In this document: one piece after another, positions 1 through 8,375 of the stretch
Layout of the letters: every line of letters starts with the position of its first letter
Numbering within the stretch: position 1 is the first letter of the stretch
Assembly (NCBI RefSeq): GCF_002811955.1
Contig: NZ_NPEF01000079.1
Coordinates: 1-16,132, forward strand
Direction of reading: 5' to 3'
Origin: Leptospira ellisii
GTDB lineage: Bacteria; Spirochaetota; Leptospiria; Leptospirales; Leptospiraceae
Length of the DNA: 16,132 nt
The notes under the pieces: model-generated
The model's input: the letters and a program-made list of their open reading frames with translations, nothing else
What the model was told of the DNA's origin: nothing
Databases searched by the model: none
Translations under genes and position numbers: made by a program

Positions 1-1717
1 ATTGTTTCATGCGGGAAGATATTCCTATCATCGGGAACTCGTGGCCCCTTCCGCATTACGCGCTCCCATCAATCGATACATACCGAAAGCATTAAGCGAA
101 GAAGAGGCTTGGAAAACCGTGGAGGATTTCGGAGATTCCGCGGTGCGTGCCAGAGAGGTAGGATTCGGGGCCGTGGAAGTGATGGGAAGCGAAGGTTATC
201 TCATCAATCAGTTCTTTTCTCCCGTGACGAACCAAAGGGAGGATTACTTCGGGGGAAGTTCCGAAAAGAGAATGAACTTCGCGATCGAGGTCATGAAGAA
301 TATTCGGAAAAAAGTCGGAAACGATTTTCCCGTAGTTTATCGTATGTCTGGGATCGATTTGATTCCCGGAAATCCGACGTTCGAAGAAGTGATTACCCTG
401 GCGGAAAAACTCAAGGAGACCGGAGCCGACGCGCTCAACATAGGAATCGGATGGCACGAATCCAGAATTCCCACGATTTCCATGTTGGTCCCTCGGGGAG
501 CCTGGGCCAAAATTTCCGGAAAGATCAAAGCGAAGGTCAAGGATATTCCGATCATAGCGTCCAACCGGGTCAATATGCCGGAAACGATGTCCCGGATTCT
601 CAAGGAAAACGAAGCGGATATACTCAGCATGGCCCGTCCTTTTTTAGCGGACCCGGATATACTTCAAAAGATCAAAACCGATCAGGAAGAAAGAATCAAC
701 ACTTGTATCGCCTGCAACCAAGCTTGTTTGGACCACACCTTTAAGGAGCAGATGGTATCCTGTTTGGTCAATCCTTCCGCCAATCGGGAATTGGAAATCG
801 ATAAGTTGGAAAAGGCGGAAAAAAAACACGTGGTCATCGTCGGCTCCGGACCGGGCGGATTGGAATCCGCAAGAGTCAGCGCCGGACGCGGACATAAGGT
901 GACGGTTCTCGAAGCTACCGACCGCATTGGAGGACAATTGAATCTTGCGGCGCAAATTCCGGGCAAATCCGAGTTTTTCGAAACGATCCGCTACTTTCAA
1001 AACGAATTAAAAGCGCTCGGAGTGGAAATCCGATTCGGACACAAAGCCACCGTGGAAAGTATTTTGGATTTAAAACCCGATGCGGTCATTTTTGCGACGG
1101 GAGTCAAACCGAGGGAATTCGTCCTTCCGGGAATCGAAAAAAAGAAAACCGCATCTTATGCGGATTATTTGTCGGGTAAATTTACCCCCGGCGAAAAGGT
1201 CGCGGTGATCGGAGGCGGCGGAATCGGATGCGACGTGGCACACAAACTTACCGAAGAGGAAGCCCCCACGATCGAAACCTACTTCCAAAAATACAACGTA
1301 CCCACTTATACCGAAGCCAAAATTCAACCGGAAAAATCGGAACGAAAGGTATCCATCTTCCGCCGTTCCGGAAAGATCGGTTCCGGACTGGGAGCGACCA
1401 CCGCTTGGGCGCTTTTGCAGGAATTGGAAAACAAGGACGTCGGTTTTTACACTTCTTTGAGTTATAAGGAAGTAACGGACAAGGGACTGGTCGTGGAAAC
1501 CAAAAAGGACGGGGCGCTTACGATCGAATGCGATTCCATCATCCTATGCGCGGGCCAACTCAGCGAAGTCGGAGTGTATGAACAATTCCTACAAAAGAAC
1601 GTCGGAATTCCCACGTTCTTGATCGGGGGCGCCAAAGACGCGTCCGGAATCGACGCAAAACGTGCGATGCTGGAAGGATTCGAAGCGGCACTTTCCATAG
1701 GAACACGACGGAATTAA
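1..1717 (+). CDS. fadH: 2,4-dienoyl-CoA reductase [NADPH], 5'-truncated
   Basis: Old-yellow-enzyme family iron-sulfur flavoprotein that reduces 2,4-dienoyl-CoA with NADPH during beta-oxidation of unsaturated fatty acids in the cytoplasm. The reading frame is open to the window edge, so the true start lies upstream. Numbering from the first full codon at base 2, the FMN/TIM-barrel part runs to about residue 230, with GSEGYLINQF (Tyr66) and GIGWHESR (His152). These match the catalytic Tyr166 and His252 of E. coli FadH with the same 86-residue spacing, so almost exactly 100 residues are missing. A 4Fe-4S cluster motif follows (Cys235, Cys238, Cys242, Cys254). Next come an FAD-binding GSGPGG (281-286) and a second dinucleotide motif, VIGGGGIG (402-409). 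The end is complete (TAA), giving an expected full length near 671 residues, as in E. coli. Related NADH:flavin oxidoreductases share this layout, so the exact substrate is inferred. Confidence 0.9.
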   Translation, partial: LFHAGRYSYHRELVAPSALRAPINRYIPKALSEEEAWKTVEDFGDSAVRAREVGFGAVEVMGSEGYLINQFFSPVTNQREDYFGGSSEKRMNFAIEVMKNIRKKVGNDFPVVYRMSGIDLIPGNPTFEEVITLAEKLKETGADALNIGIGWHESRIPTISMLVPRGAWAKISGKIKAKVKDIPIIASNRVNMPETMSRILKENEADILSMARPFLADPDILQKIKTDQEERINTCIACNQACLDHTFKEQMVSCLVNPSANRELEIDKLEKAEKKHVVIVGSGPGGLESARVSAGRGHKVTVLEATDRIGGQLNLAAQIPGKSEFFETIRYFQNELKALGVEIRFGHKATVESILDLKPDAVIFATGVKPREFVLPGIEKKKTASYADYLSGKFTPGEKVAVIGGGGIGCDVAHKLTEEEAPTIETYFQKYNVPTYTEAKIQPEKSERKVSIFRRSGKIGSGLGATTAWALLQELENKDVGFYTSLSYKEVTDKGLVVETKKDGALTIECDSIILCAGQLSEVGVYEQFLQKNVGIPTFLIGGAKDASGIDAKRAMLEGFEAALSIGTRRN

Positions 1718-1745
1718 GAAAAAAAAACATTTTTTTCCGGATTTA

Positions 1746-1793
1746 GATTCTCCCGGCGCAAAACGAGGAACCGTTTTCGTCGGGAGGAGAATC
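1746..1793 (+). promoter_or_regulatory. Leader hairpin sequestering the Shine-Dalgarno of the phosphatase gene
   Basis: Reading the RNA, 1746-1753 pairs with 1786-1793 (8 bp), 1754-1758 with 1778-1782 (5 bp, one G-U), and 1760-1765 with 1772-1777 (6 bp), leaving the loop AGGAAC (1766-1771). Only C1759 and the GGA bulge at 1783-1785 are unpaired in the stem. The perfect SD core GGAGG (1783-1787) lies in the 3' arm and bulge, and the stem ends one base before the TTG start at 1794. No U-tract follows, so it is a poor intrinsic terminator. I infer translational control of the downstream gene. The pairing is seen directly; the function is not. Confidence 0.6.
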
Positions 1794-4328
1794 TTGTATT
1801 CAAAAATCATACTATTCTTATCGATTTCCGCGTTTCAGAGCGGATGTGTAAAGACGGAATTTTCGACGTTCGAAACGGAAAACGCGCTCTTCGAACCTTC
1901 GGCGAAATCCCCAAAAGACCAAAACGCACTCGGAGAAATCGACCTCGCCCGATCCTGGGAATTGTATCGTTTTCCGGTGGATGAGCCTTCGGATTCGGAT
2001 TTAAAAACCGAATCGTACGAAACCGGACCATGGGCGGAAATCGATCTTCCCCGAAATCTGCGGAACGAGATCGATCCCAAAAACGGATGGGTTTTGCTTC
2101 GCAGAGAATTTACGGAACCCGATTCGTTCGGATCCGATCCCTCTTCCAGAACGCTTTCCTTGGGAAGAATTTCGGATCGAGCCCGCGTGTTTTGGAACGG
2201 AAGGGAACTCGATGAGGAATTTTTTTCCTCCTACAAACGCGAAACGCCGCAGGGATACGACCGACATCGTATGTATTCCATTCCTCCGGAAACGGTCCTT
2301 CGCGAAAACGAAATCCGGATTTATCTCAAACCCTATTTCGAATACGAATTCGGAATCATATCCGGAACGATCCACTACGGCCTTTCACCAAGGATTTGGA
2401 AACGTTGGGTACGATCCGAGATCGCGGGACTTTTGGTGTTTGCGTCCTTCTCGTTGATCGGAAGTTTTTTCCTTTTTCTATTCGCCCGGGAAAAGAAGGA
2501 AAAGGAAAACCTTCATTTCGGAATCTTCCTGCTTTCCTTTTCGTCCTATCAGATCTCCCTCTGCGAATTCAAGTATTTTAGCGGAATAGGCGTCTTGTAT
2601 TTAAAGAAATTAGAATATTCATTTCTTGTGTTATTATTCCCGACTTTCTGCGCCTTTTTGGAATCCTTCCTATCCCCCGTTTCGGAAACAGGATTTCGGC
2701 GGTTCAGAACCCTTCTTGGAGGAAAAGGACGGGAAATTCGGGCCGTTTTTCGTTCGAAAACGAGACTTCGTTTTCGGAGAATTTTGGAATTCAGTTCCCT
2801 GGTTTTTGCGGCCCTTTTTCTTTTTGCGCCGGACGTGGCTTTTTTGGATCGGATCAATCGGAACGGACTACAACTCTCCTGGATCGGATATTTGCTCCTT
2901 TCGTTCTGGATCGTTCTTCCGCGAGCGGGAAAGGATCGGGACGCAAGAAGGATCCTTTTCGGAGTCCTATTTCTGATCTCGTTCGTAATCGTGGACGTCC
3001 TCGCGGAACGAGGTAATTTCAGAAGTTTCCGTCTTTCTGGAATCGGCGTGGTCTGTTTTCTATTTTTCCTTTGTCTGATATTGGCCAATCGATTTGTGCA
3101 GATGCGGGCCAAACTCGGTTCATGGAACGCCGTTTTGGAGAAGGGAATCGCGACTCGCACCGAGGAATTGACGAAAAGCGTTCAAAAAATCAAAGCTCTC
3201 AAGGAACAACAGGACGGGGATTATTTTCTGATCACTCTTTTGTTCCGCCCCTTCCTCTCTTCGGATCTGGAAACTCCGGAAGGGAAAATCGAAACGCATC
3301 GAAAACAATACAAACGATTCCAATTTAAAAATCGGAATTATGAGATCGGAGGAGACGTCGTATTTTGCGAAGCGGTTTTGATCTCCGGAATTCCCTATCG
3401 GGTAGTCGTCAACGCGGATGCGATGGGAAAATCCATCCAAGGGGCGAGCGGAGCTTTGATTTTCTGCTCCATCGTGAAAAGTTTTCTGCAAACTCCGGAT
3501 TATCCCGATCGCAGTCCGGAGAATTGGCTGTTTTTATTGTATAAAAATCTGCAAGCCGTCTTTCAATCCTTGGACGGAAGTATGTTCGTATCCGCGGTGT
3601 TGGCCTTGGTCCGTTTCGAAACCGGGGATTTCTTTTTTCTAAATTGTGAACATCCGCATCCTCTCCTCGTCCGCGACGGAAACGCGATTCCTCTTTTTCC
3701 AGAGGAGATTCTTCCGAAACTGGGATTCCCCGTATATGAAACCTCTCTGAAACTCAAAATTCAGTATTACTCTCTGGAAGTCGGAGACACGGTTTTATTC
3801 GGATCGGACGGAAGGGAGGATTTGTATCTCCCGATCGGCCCTTCCCTGGAAAAACAAAAAGACTCGGTTCCGGAAATTTTTTGTGAAGCGGCCGCCTCCG
3901 AGCCGAACACACTTTCCGAGCTGGAAGCGAAATTACTCCAAAAGGGAGATCTTTCGGACGATTTGAGTTTTCTACGGATTCGAACCAAATCCACCGCACA
4001 AAAGGAAATTCTCCGAAACGAAATTTCCTGCCTTTTACGATCTGCAAAACGCGCCCTTCAAATCGGAAATTATGAAGAGGCTTGCACTTGGATCACACGA
4101 ACCTGTCTCCTCGATCCTTCCGATCTGAATCGGGTGAGGACGGCTATAAAGAGCGCTTATCGGGCGAAAAATAAAAAACGAATTCGACTTCTTTCGGAAA
4201 AACTGATTCTGCGCACCACGGGTCATCCGCTTTCTGAGATCGCTTTGCCGTCGACTTGGGAAAAAACGGAATTCTCCACGAACCGAAACAGACGTTTCGA
4301 ATCCGAAATTCAAAAAAAAGGAGCATAA
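1794..4328 (+). CDS. Predicted lipoprotein with 7-TM region and SpoIIE/PP2C-type phosphatase domain
   Basis: 844 residues. TTG 1794 is chosen because a GGAGG SD sits 6 nt upstream and a signal peptide follows. A lipobox-like SAFQSGC would make Cys18 the lipidated residue; Gln at -3 is unusual but spirochaetal lipoboxes are relaxed. Residues 45-200 look like a beta-rich jelly-roll sensor (SWELYRF, RVFWNGREL), as in 7TMR-DISM receptors. Seven hydrophobic segments lie near 209-231, 239-258, 267-292, 331-349, 360-376, 387-403 and 415-434. A short charged helix (440-472) leads to the phosphatase domain. All four acidic metal sites of SpoIIE-type phosphatases are visible: GGD (Asp521), DAMGKS (Asp542), SDG (Asp672) and DD (722-723). 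The motif FETGDFFFLNCEHPHPLL is also typical. The C-terminal 100 residues are helical and TPR-like. It probably senses a periplasmic signal and dephosphorylates an anti-sigma-factor antagonist or similar protein; ligand and target are unknown. Confidence 0.85.
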   Translation: MYSKIILFLSISAFQSGCVKTEFSTFETENALFEPSAKSPKDQNALGEIDLARSWELYRFPVDEPSDSDLKTESYETGPWAEIDLPRNLRNEIDPKNGWVLLRREFTEPDSFGSDPSSRTLSLGRISDRARVFWNGRELDEEFFSSYKRETPQGYDRHRMYSIPPETVLRENEIRIYLKPYFEYEFGIISGTIHYGLSPRIWKRWVRSEIAGLLVFASFSLIGSFFLFLFAREKKEKENLHFGIFLLSFSSYQISLCEFKYFSGIGVLYLKKLEYSFLVLLFPTFCAFLESFLSPVSETGFRRFRTLLGGKGREIRAVFRSKTRLRFRRILEFSSLVFAALFLFAPDVAFLDRINRNGLQLSWIGYLLLSFWIVLPRAGKDRDARRILFGVLFLISFVIVDVLAERGNFRSFRLSGIGVVCFLFFLCLILANRFVQMRAKLGSWNAVLEKGIATRTEELTKSVQKIKALKEQQDGDYFLITLLFRPFLSSDLETPEGKIETHRKQYKRFQFKNRNYEIGGDVVFCEAVLISGIPYRVVVNADAMGKSIQGASGALIFCSIVKSFLQTPDYPDRSPENWLFLLYKNLQAVFQSLDGSMFVSAVLALVRFETGDFFFLNCEHPHPLLVRDGNAIPLFPEEILPKLGFPVYETSLKLKIQYYSLEVGDTVLFGSDGREDLYLPIGPSLEKQKDSVPEIFCEAAASEPNTLSELEAKLLQKGDLSDDLSFLRIRTKSTAQKEILRNEISCLLRSAKRALQIGNYEEACTWITRTCLLDPSDLNRVRTAIKSAYRAKNKKRIRLLSEKLILRTTGHPLSEIALPSTWEKTEFSTNRNRRFESEIQKKGA

Positions 4329-4369
4329 ATTGAAACATTAAGAATTTATTGTTGCAAATGTTTCAATTT
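4327..4369. repeat. Perfect 13-bp inverted repeat, candidate operator or AT-rich terminator
   Basis: The arm AAATTGAAACATT (4327-4339) is repeated as its exact reverse complement at 4357-4369, with 17 bp between them and 30 bp centre to centre, about three helical turns. The left arm starts inside the stop codon of the phosphatase gene. The right arm begins at the last base of the candidate -35 box and fills most of the -35/-10 spacer of the next promoter. This position suits a dimeric repressor's operator. A Rho-independent terminator is less likely because the stem has little G+C and the loop is long, though TTTT follows. Confidence 0.55.
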
Positions 4370-4380
4370 TGTTGTATAAG
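4352..4380 (+). promoter_or_regulatory. Sigma-70-type promoter candidate
   Basis: TTGCAA (4352-4357) and TATAAG (4375-4380) are separated by exactly 17 bp in an A+T-rich stretch. Transcription would begin near 4387, just ahead of a leader hairpin and the unrecognised gene. The spacing and both hexamers are close to consensus; no experimental start site is known to me. Confidence 0.55.
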
Positions 4381-4396
4381 TCATTCATAATTCAAT

Positions 4397-4427
4397 CCTA
4401 AGTCAAGAGTAGCACTTCTTGCCTTAG

Positions 4428-4428
<1 letters not shown>
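4397..4428 (+). promoter_or_regulatory. Leader hairpin covering a candidate ribosome-binding site
   Basis: CCTAAGTCAAGA (4397-4408) pairs with TCTTGCCTTAGG (4417-4428), with one T/C mismatch among 12 positions and an 8-nt loop. The 3' arm contains the AGG of the only good SD-like sequence here (AGGTGAG, 4426-4432) and the G of a candidate GTG start at 4428. It would lie about 10 nt into a transcript from the promoter at 4352-4380. No U-tract follows, so a terminator is unlikely. A role in translation is inferred. Confidence 0.45.
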
Positions 4429-4975
<547 letters not shown>

Positions 4976-5054
4976 GCGATTTACCCTGAAACCTACTTAG
5001 ATTCCGGTATTTTTCACACCCGATTCCTGCCAGAACTTTGATTTATCTATCTAT

Positions 5055-5060
5055 TTGGAG
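5055..5060 (+). promoter_or_regulatory. Shine-Dalgarno that fixes the slyD start
   Basis: TTGGAG lies 6 nt before ATG 5067. TTG 5055 is also in frame but is part of this ribosome-binding site, so the ATG is taken as the start. The 120 bp between the previous gene and this one show no promoter I can defend. Confidence 0.7.
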
Positions 5061-5066
5061 TTATTC

Positions 5067-5537
5067 ATGAAAACGAGAGTGATTACGTTTCATTACACCC
5101 TTCGCGACACCGAGGGCAATCTGATCGATTCTTCCGAGGGAAAGGACCCCTTATCCTATTTGGAAGGAGTCGGTCATATTATCTCCGGTTTGGAAGAGGA
5201 AATGAAAAAGATGAACACCGGAGAAAAAAAGAAGATCAACGTTCCTGCGGAAAGCGCCTACGGCCACAAGGACCCGGATCTGATTTTCGACGTTCCCAGA
5301 ACTCAATTTCCTCCCAATGAAGACCTTCAAATCGGAATGATGTTCCAGACAGACGAACCGGACAAGGTGTTTACGATCACGGAACTTCAGGAAGACTCCG
5401 TGATCGTAGACGGAAATCATCCTCTCGCAGGAATGAATCTAGTGTTCGACGTAGAATTGACCGGGATCCGCGAAGCCACGGAGGAAGAAATCTCTCACGG
5501 GCACGTTCACGGTGAAGGCGGACACCATCATCACTGA
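5067..5537 (+). CDS. slyD: FKBP-type peptidyl-prolyl isomerase SlyD
   Basis: 156 residues, cytoplasmic. SlyD proteins combine a prolyl cis-trans isomerase (FKBP) domain with an inserted-in-flap (IF) chaperone domain and a metal-binding tail. The FKBP part is seen at both ends: residues 1-65 (FHYTLRDTEGNLIDSS, GLEEEMKKMNTGEKK, AESAYG) and 120-138 (AGMNLVFDVELTGIRE). The IF insert spans roughly 70-120 and includes FDVPRTQFP and the family's DGNHPLAG motif. The tail SHGHVHGEGGHHHH has seven histidines in 14 residues and no cysteine, shorter than the E. coli tail, which suggests nickel or other metal binding. ATG 5067 is preferred over the in-frame TTG 5055, which lies inside the SD. It heads the same-strand run ending with the reductase gene; the helicase gene begins 20 nt after its stop. 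Confidence 0.93.
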   Translation: MKTRVITFHYTLRDTEGNLIDSSEGKDPLSYLEGVGHIISGLEEEMKKMNTGEKKKINVPAESAYGHKDPDLIFDVPRTQFPPNEDLQIGMMFQTDEPDKVFTITELQEDSVIVDGNHPLAGMNLVFDVELTGIREATEEEISHGHVHGEGGHHHH

Positions 5538-5557
5538 GAGATTCTTCTAAACAGTTC

Positions 5558-7555
5558 ATGTCGTCCTGGAAGGAAGAATTAAATTCGGCTCAATTGGAAG
5601 CCGTCCTAACCCAGGAAGGTCCGGTGCTCGTTTTGGCGGGCGCCGGCACGGGCAAAACCAAAACCATCGTCAGCCGGTTGGCGCATCTCGTTTCTTCCGG
5701 AGTCCCCGCATCCTCCATTCTACTTTTGACGTTCACACGCAAAGCAGCGCGGGAAATGATCTTACGCGCCTCTTCTTCGGGAGATACCCGCTGCTCCGAA
5801 GTTCAGGGCGGAACCTTTCATTCCTTTTGCAGTTCGGTTTTAAGGAGATTCGCACCCGCACTCGGTTTTTCTTCTGGATTTACGATTCTGGACGAAGCCG
5901 ACGCCCTGGACGTGTTCCAGTTTTTGAGAAACGAACGGGATTTCGGAAAAACGAAAACCAGATTTCCTTCCAACGAAACCCTGGTCAAACTTCACGGAGA
6001 AATCCAAAACACAGGAAAAAATCTGCGTGAAATATTAGAAAAAGATTATCCTTCCTTTGTGCAAAAGGAGACGGATATCGGACGGATCTTCGAGGATTAT
6101 AAAACGTATAAATCCGAACGTTCTCTTTTGGATTACGACGATCTTCTTTATTTCACGAGGGACTTGCTGGTGAACCACGGCGGAGTGCGATCCGCTCTTT
6201 CCGAAAGATACAGATTCATCATGGTCGACGAATTTCAGGACACCAACAAGATCCAGGCTCATATCGCCTGCCTTCTGGCTTCCGAACACACCAATCTTAT
6301 GGTAGTGGGCGACGACGCACAGTGTATTTACACGTTTCGAGGCGCAAGCGTCCGCGGAATTTTAGATTTTCCTAATATATTTCCCAATACGAAAACCGTT
6401 TTTCTGGAGAAAAACTACCGCAGCACGCCGGCGATCCTCAACCTGGCCAATTCCGTTCTGCGTAATTTCTCCGAAAAATACGAAAAATACCTTTTTACGG
6501 AGAATGAAAACGGTCCCTTGCCCGCGGTCCTACAATTTACGGACGAACTCGAAGAGGCGGAGGGAATCGCGGAGCTGCTTCTCCAAAAAAAGGAGGAAGG
6601 TATCCCCTTTCATAGGATGAGCGTTCTTTTCCGAGCGGGATGGAACTCCAATCAACTCGAACTAGTATTAGCAAAACGGAATATACCTTTCGTCAAATTC
6701 GGCGGAAGAAAATTCATAGAAACGGCCCACATTAAGGATCTGCTCGCTTTTTTGAAATTACTGATCAATCCGGTGGATTCGGTCTCCTGGATCCGCGCAC
6801 TCAAATTGATCCCGGGCATCGGAAACGCCAAATCCAACGAGATTCTGGAGGAGATACGCAGGTCCGCCGGAGATAAAGAAATTCTTTCGCGACAATCTTC
6901 GGCGCTCGGGAAATTCCTCGAACCTCTGTATCATCTTTATCAAAAACACTCGGATACGAACGCGGACGTAAAGAAGATCGTTTCCGATTTTATCGATTAT
7001 TACCGGGTCCTATTGGAAAAAAACTACGACGACTCCAAACGAAGATCGGAAGATCTCGACTCCGTGCTCGGTTTCGCCTTGAAGTATGCCTCCCTTTCCG
7101 ACTTTTTATCGGATCTAACCCTGGATCACGCGGCGCTCAGTTTGGAAAAGATCAAACCGGACGACACGGAATCCGATCTGCTTAACTTATCCACGGTTCA
7201 TTCCGCCAAGGGTTTGGAGTTCGACATCGTTTTCGTTTTGAATAGCACCGAAGGATCCTTTCCTTCCGGCAAAAATCCGGATACGGAAGAGGAACGCAGA
7301 TTGTTCTACGTCGCGATCACAAGAGCCCGCAAGGAGTTGTATCTGACGCGCGCTTCCTTGGCTCAGTCCAGATCCGGTCCGTATTATACGAAATTGTCCC
7401 GGTTTCTGAGCGAAATCCCTTCGCCCGAAACCGTTTATCAACTTCGTTTGTATTCCGGCAAAGCGGTTTCGAAAACGGAATCGGGAACACAAAACGCAAA
7501 ACCGAAGGACGTTTCGGAATCCTTCTCCCGAATCCAGAATTATTTCGGGAACTGA
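5558..7555 (+). CDS. UvrD/Rep/PcrA-type superfamily 1 DNA helicase
   Basis: 665 residues, ATP-dependent 3'-5' DNA helicase of the UvrD/Rep/PcrA group, acting in DNA repair or replication restart. The expected motifs appear in order: the Q-motif-like LNSAQLEAV (8-16), Walker A AGAGTGKT (27-34), Ia LLLTFTRKAAREM (55-67), Walker B VDEFQDTN (223-230), motif III GDDAQCIYTFRGA (251-263), motif IV LEKNYRST (283-290), motif V TVHSAKGLEFD (546-556) and motif VI EEERRLFYVAITRAR (577-591). The length matches Rep (about 670) better than UvrD (about 720), and the C-terminus is short. ATG 5558 lies 20 nt after the slyD stop with only a weak SD, and it places the Q-motif at the usual distance from the N-terminus. 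The genome may carry other UvrD paralogues, so no specific symbol is given. Confidence 0.93.
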   Translation: MSSWKEELNSAQLEAVLTQEGPVLVLAGAGTGKTKTIVSRLAHLVSSGVPASSILLLTFTRKAAREMILRASSSGDTRCSEVQGGTFHSFCSSVLRRFAPALGFSSGFTILDEADALDVFQFLRNERDFGKTKTRFPSNETLVKLHGEIQNTGKNLREILEKDYPSFVQKETDIGRIFEDYKTYKSERSLLDYDDLLYFTRDLLVNHGGVRSALSERYRFIMVDEFQDTNKIQAHIACLLASEHTNLMVVGDDAQCIYTFRGASVRGILDFPNIFPNTKTVFLEKNYRSTPAILNLANSVLRNFSEKYEKYLFTENENGPLPAVLQFTDELEEAEGIAELLLQKKEEGIPFHRMSVLFRAGWNSNQLELVLAKRNIPFVKFGGRKFIETAHIKDLLAFLKLLINPVDSVSWIRALKLIPGIGNAKSNEILEEIRRSAGDKEILSRQSSALGKFLEPLYHLYQKHSDTNADVKKIVSDFIDYYRVLLEKNYDDSKRRSEDLDSVLGFALKYASLSDFLSDLTLDHAALSLEKIKPDDTESDLLNLSTVHSAKGLEFDIVFVLNSTEGSFPSGKNPDTEEERRLFYVAITRARKELYLTRASLAQSRSGPYYTKLSRFLSEIPSPETVYQLRLYSGKAVSKTESGTQNAKPKDVSESFSRIQNYFGN

Positions 7556-7560
7556 CAGAC

Positions 7561-8307
7561 ATGTCCGTATATTTCGAAACCTCGCCCGCCTCGATCACGG
7601 AAAAGGAAGCGGAAAAGATTTTGACGAATCGAATTTCCGAATTCGAAACCGGATCCGATCGTAAATTTCTGCGCGGAAAGGGAGTTCGTATTAAATTCTA
7701 TCCGTATGCCAACTTCGGAAGTACGATTCGAGTATCTCGAACCGACATCGAATTCAAAATCCATTCCCAATATCTGAGATCCGAGGAATACCTAAAGACC
7801 GTCGCGGATCTGCTTCTGCATAAACTTTGCGGAATTTCAGTGCCCGAAAATCTGGACGCGAGAATCCGGGAGATTTACCGCGAATTCTCCGAGATAAAAT
7901 CCGCGCTTCGAAAACGGAAAAAACAAGTGGAACGATCCGATTCCAAAAACGGACGATTGCGCGCAATCCTGGAAAAACTCAACGAAATTTATCTGAATTT
8001 GGATCTGTCCGAAACGGAAATCCGCTGGGGAAAAAGAAAATCCAGGACAAGACTCGGCCATTATGATCCGTCCTATACTATGATCGTCGTCAATCCGATC
8101 CTCGCGGAGGAGTTCGTTCCCGAATTCGTTTTGGAATACATCGTGTTTCACGAATTGTTGCACGTCCGTTTTCCCCTTAGAAAAAAAAACGGAAAAAACG
8201 TGATTCACGGTCCGGACTTTCGGGCCTTTGAAAAAAAATTTCCGGATTACGAACGGGCCAATCTCTGGCTCAAAACCCGGTTCCACAGGTTCGCGAGTTT
8301 CGAATAG
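7561..8307 (+). CDS. SprT/YgjP-like zinc metallopeptidase-family protein
   Basis: 248 residues. The C-terminal half has the zinc-metallopeptidase signature HELLH (197-201), with His216 in VIHGPDFRAFEKKFPDYERA as the likely third zinc ligand. RWGKRKSRTRLGHYDP (155-170) precedes the helix, as the RWGS-type strand does in SprT-like and YgjP/DUF45 proteins. The N-terminal half has a basic, possibly coiled-coil stretch (RKRKKQ, 117-122) and no other motif I recognise. It has no signal peptide or membrane span, so it is probably cytoplasmic. SprT/Spartan relatives cleave DNA-protein crosslinks, and a repair-type helicase sits directly upstream (5 nt gap, probable translational coupling). A DNA-repair role is plausible but is inference; YgjP-type proteins have other or unknown roles. 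Confidence 0.8.
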   Translation: MSVYFETSPASITEKEAEKILTNRISEFETGSDRKFLRGKGVRIKFYPYANFGSTIRVSRTDIEFKIHSQYLRSEEYLKTVADLLLHKLCGISVPENLDARIREIYREFSEIKSALRKRKKQVERSDSKNGRLRAILEKLNEIYLNLDLSETEIRWGKRKSRTRLGHYDPSYTMIVVNPILAEEFVPEFVLEYIVFHELLHVRFPLRKKNGKNVIHGPDFRAFEKKFPDYERANLWLKTRFHRFASFE

Positions 8308-8375
8308 ATCGGTTCGGTCTTTACAGGTATCGATCGGAATGAAATCATTGCTTCCGGAACGAAAAGGAGAGAATC

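Noticed and set aside
1719..1736. Run of nine A then CA then seven T just after the fadH stop, possible terminator stem
   Set aside because: A purely A-U stem with a two-base loop cannot form stably, and there is no G+C-rich part. I treat it as low-complexity intergenic sequence.
2549..3160. 203-codon minus-strand open frame inside the phosphatase gene
   Set aside because: It is very rich in Arg/Lys/Ser, has no family motif or good ribosome site, and lies opposite well-supported transmembrane coding sequence.
5044..5054. TATCTATCTAT near the slyD start as a -10 element or phase-variable repeat
   Set aside because: No matching -35 box lies 16-18 bp upstream, and fewer than three full tetranucleotide units are present, too few to suggest slippage.
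5055..5066. Upstream in-frame TTG start for slyD, adding four residues
   Set aside because: The TTG is part of the SD TTGGAG, 6 nt before an ATG that gives the normal SlyD N-terminus.
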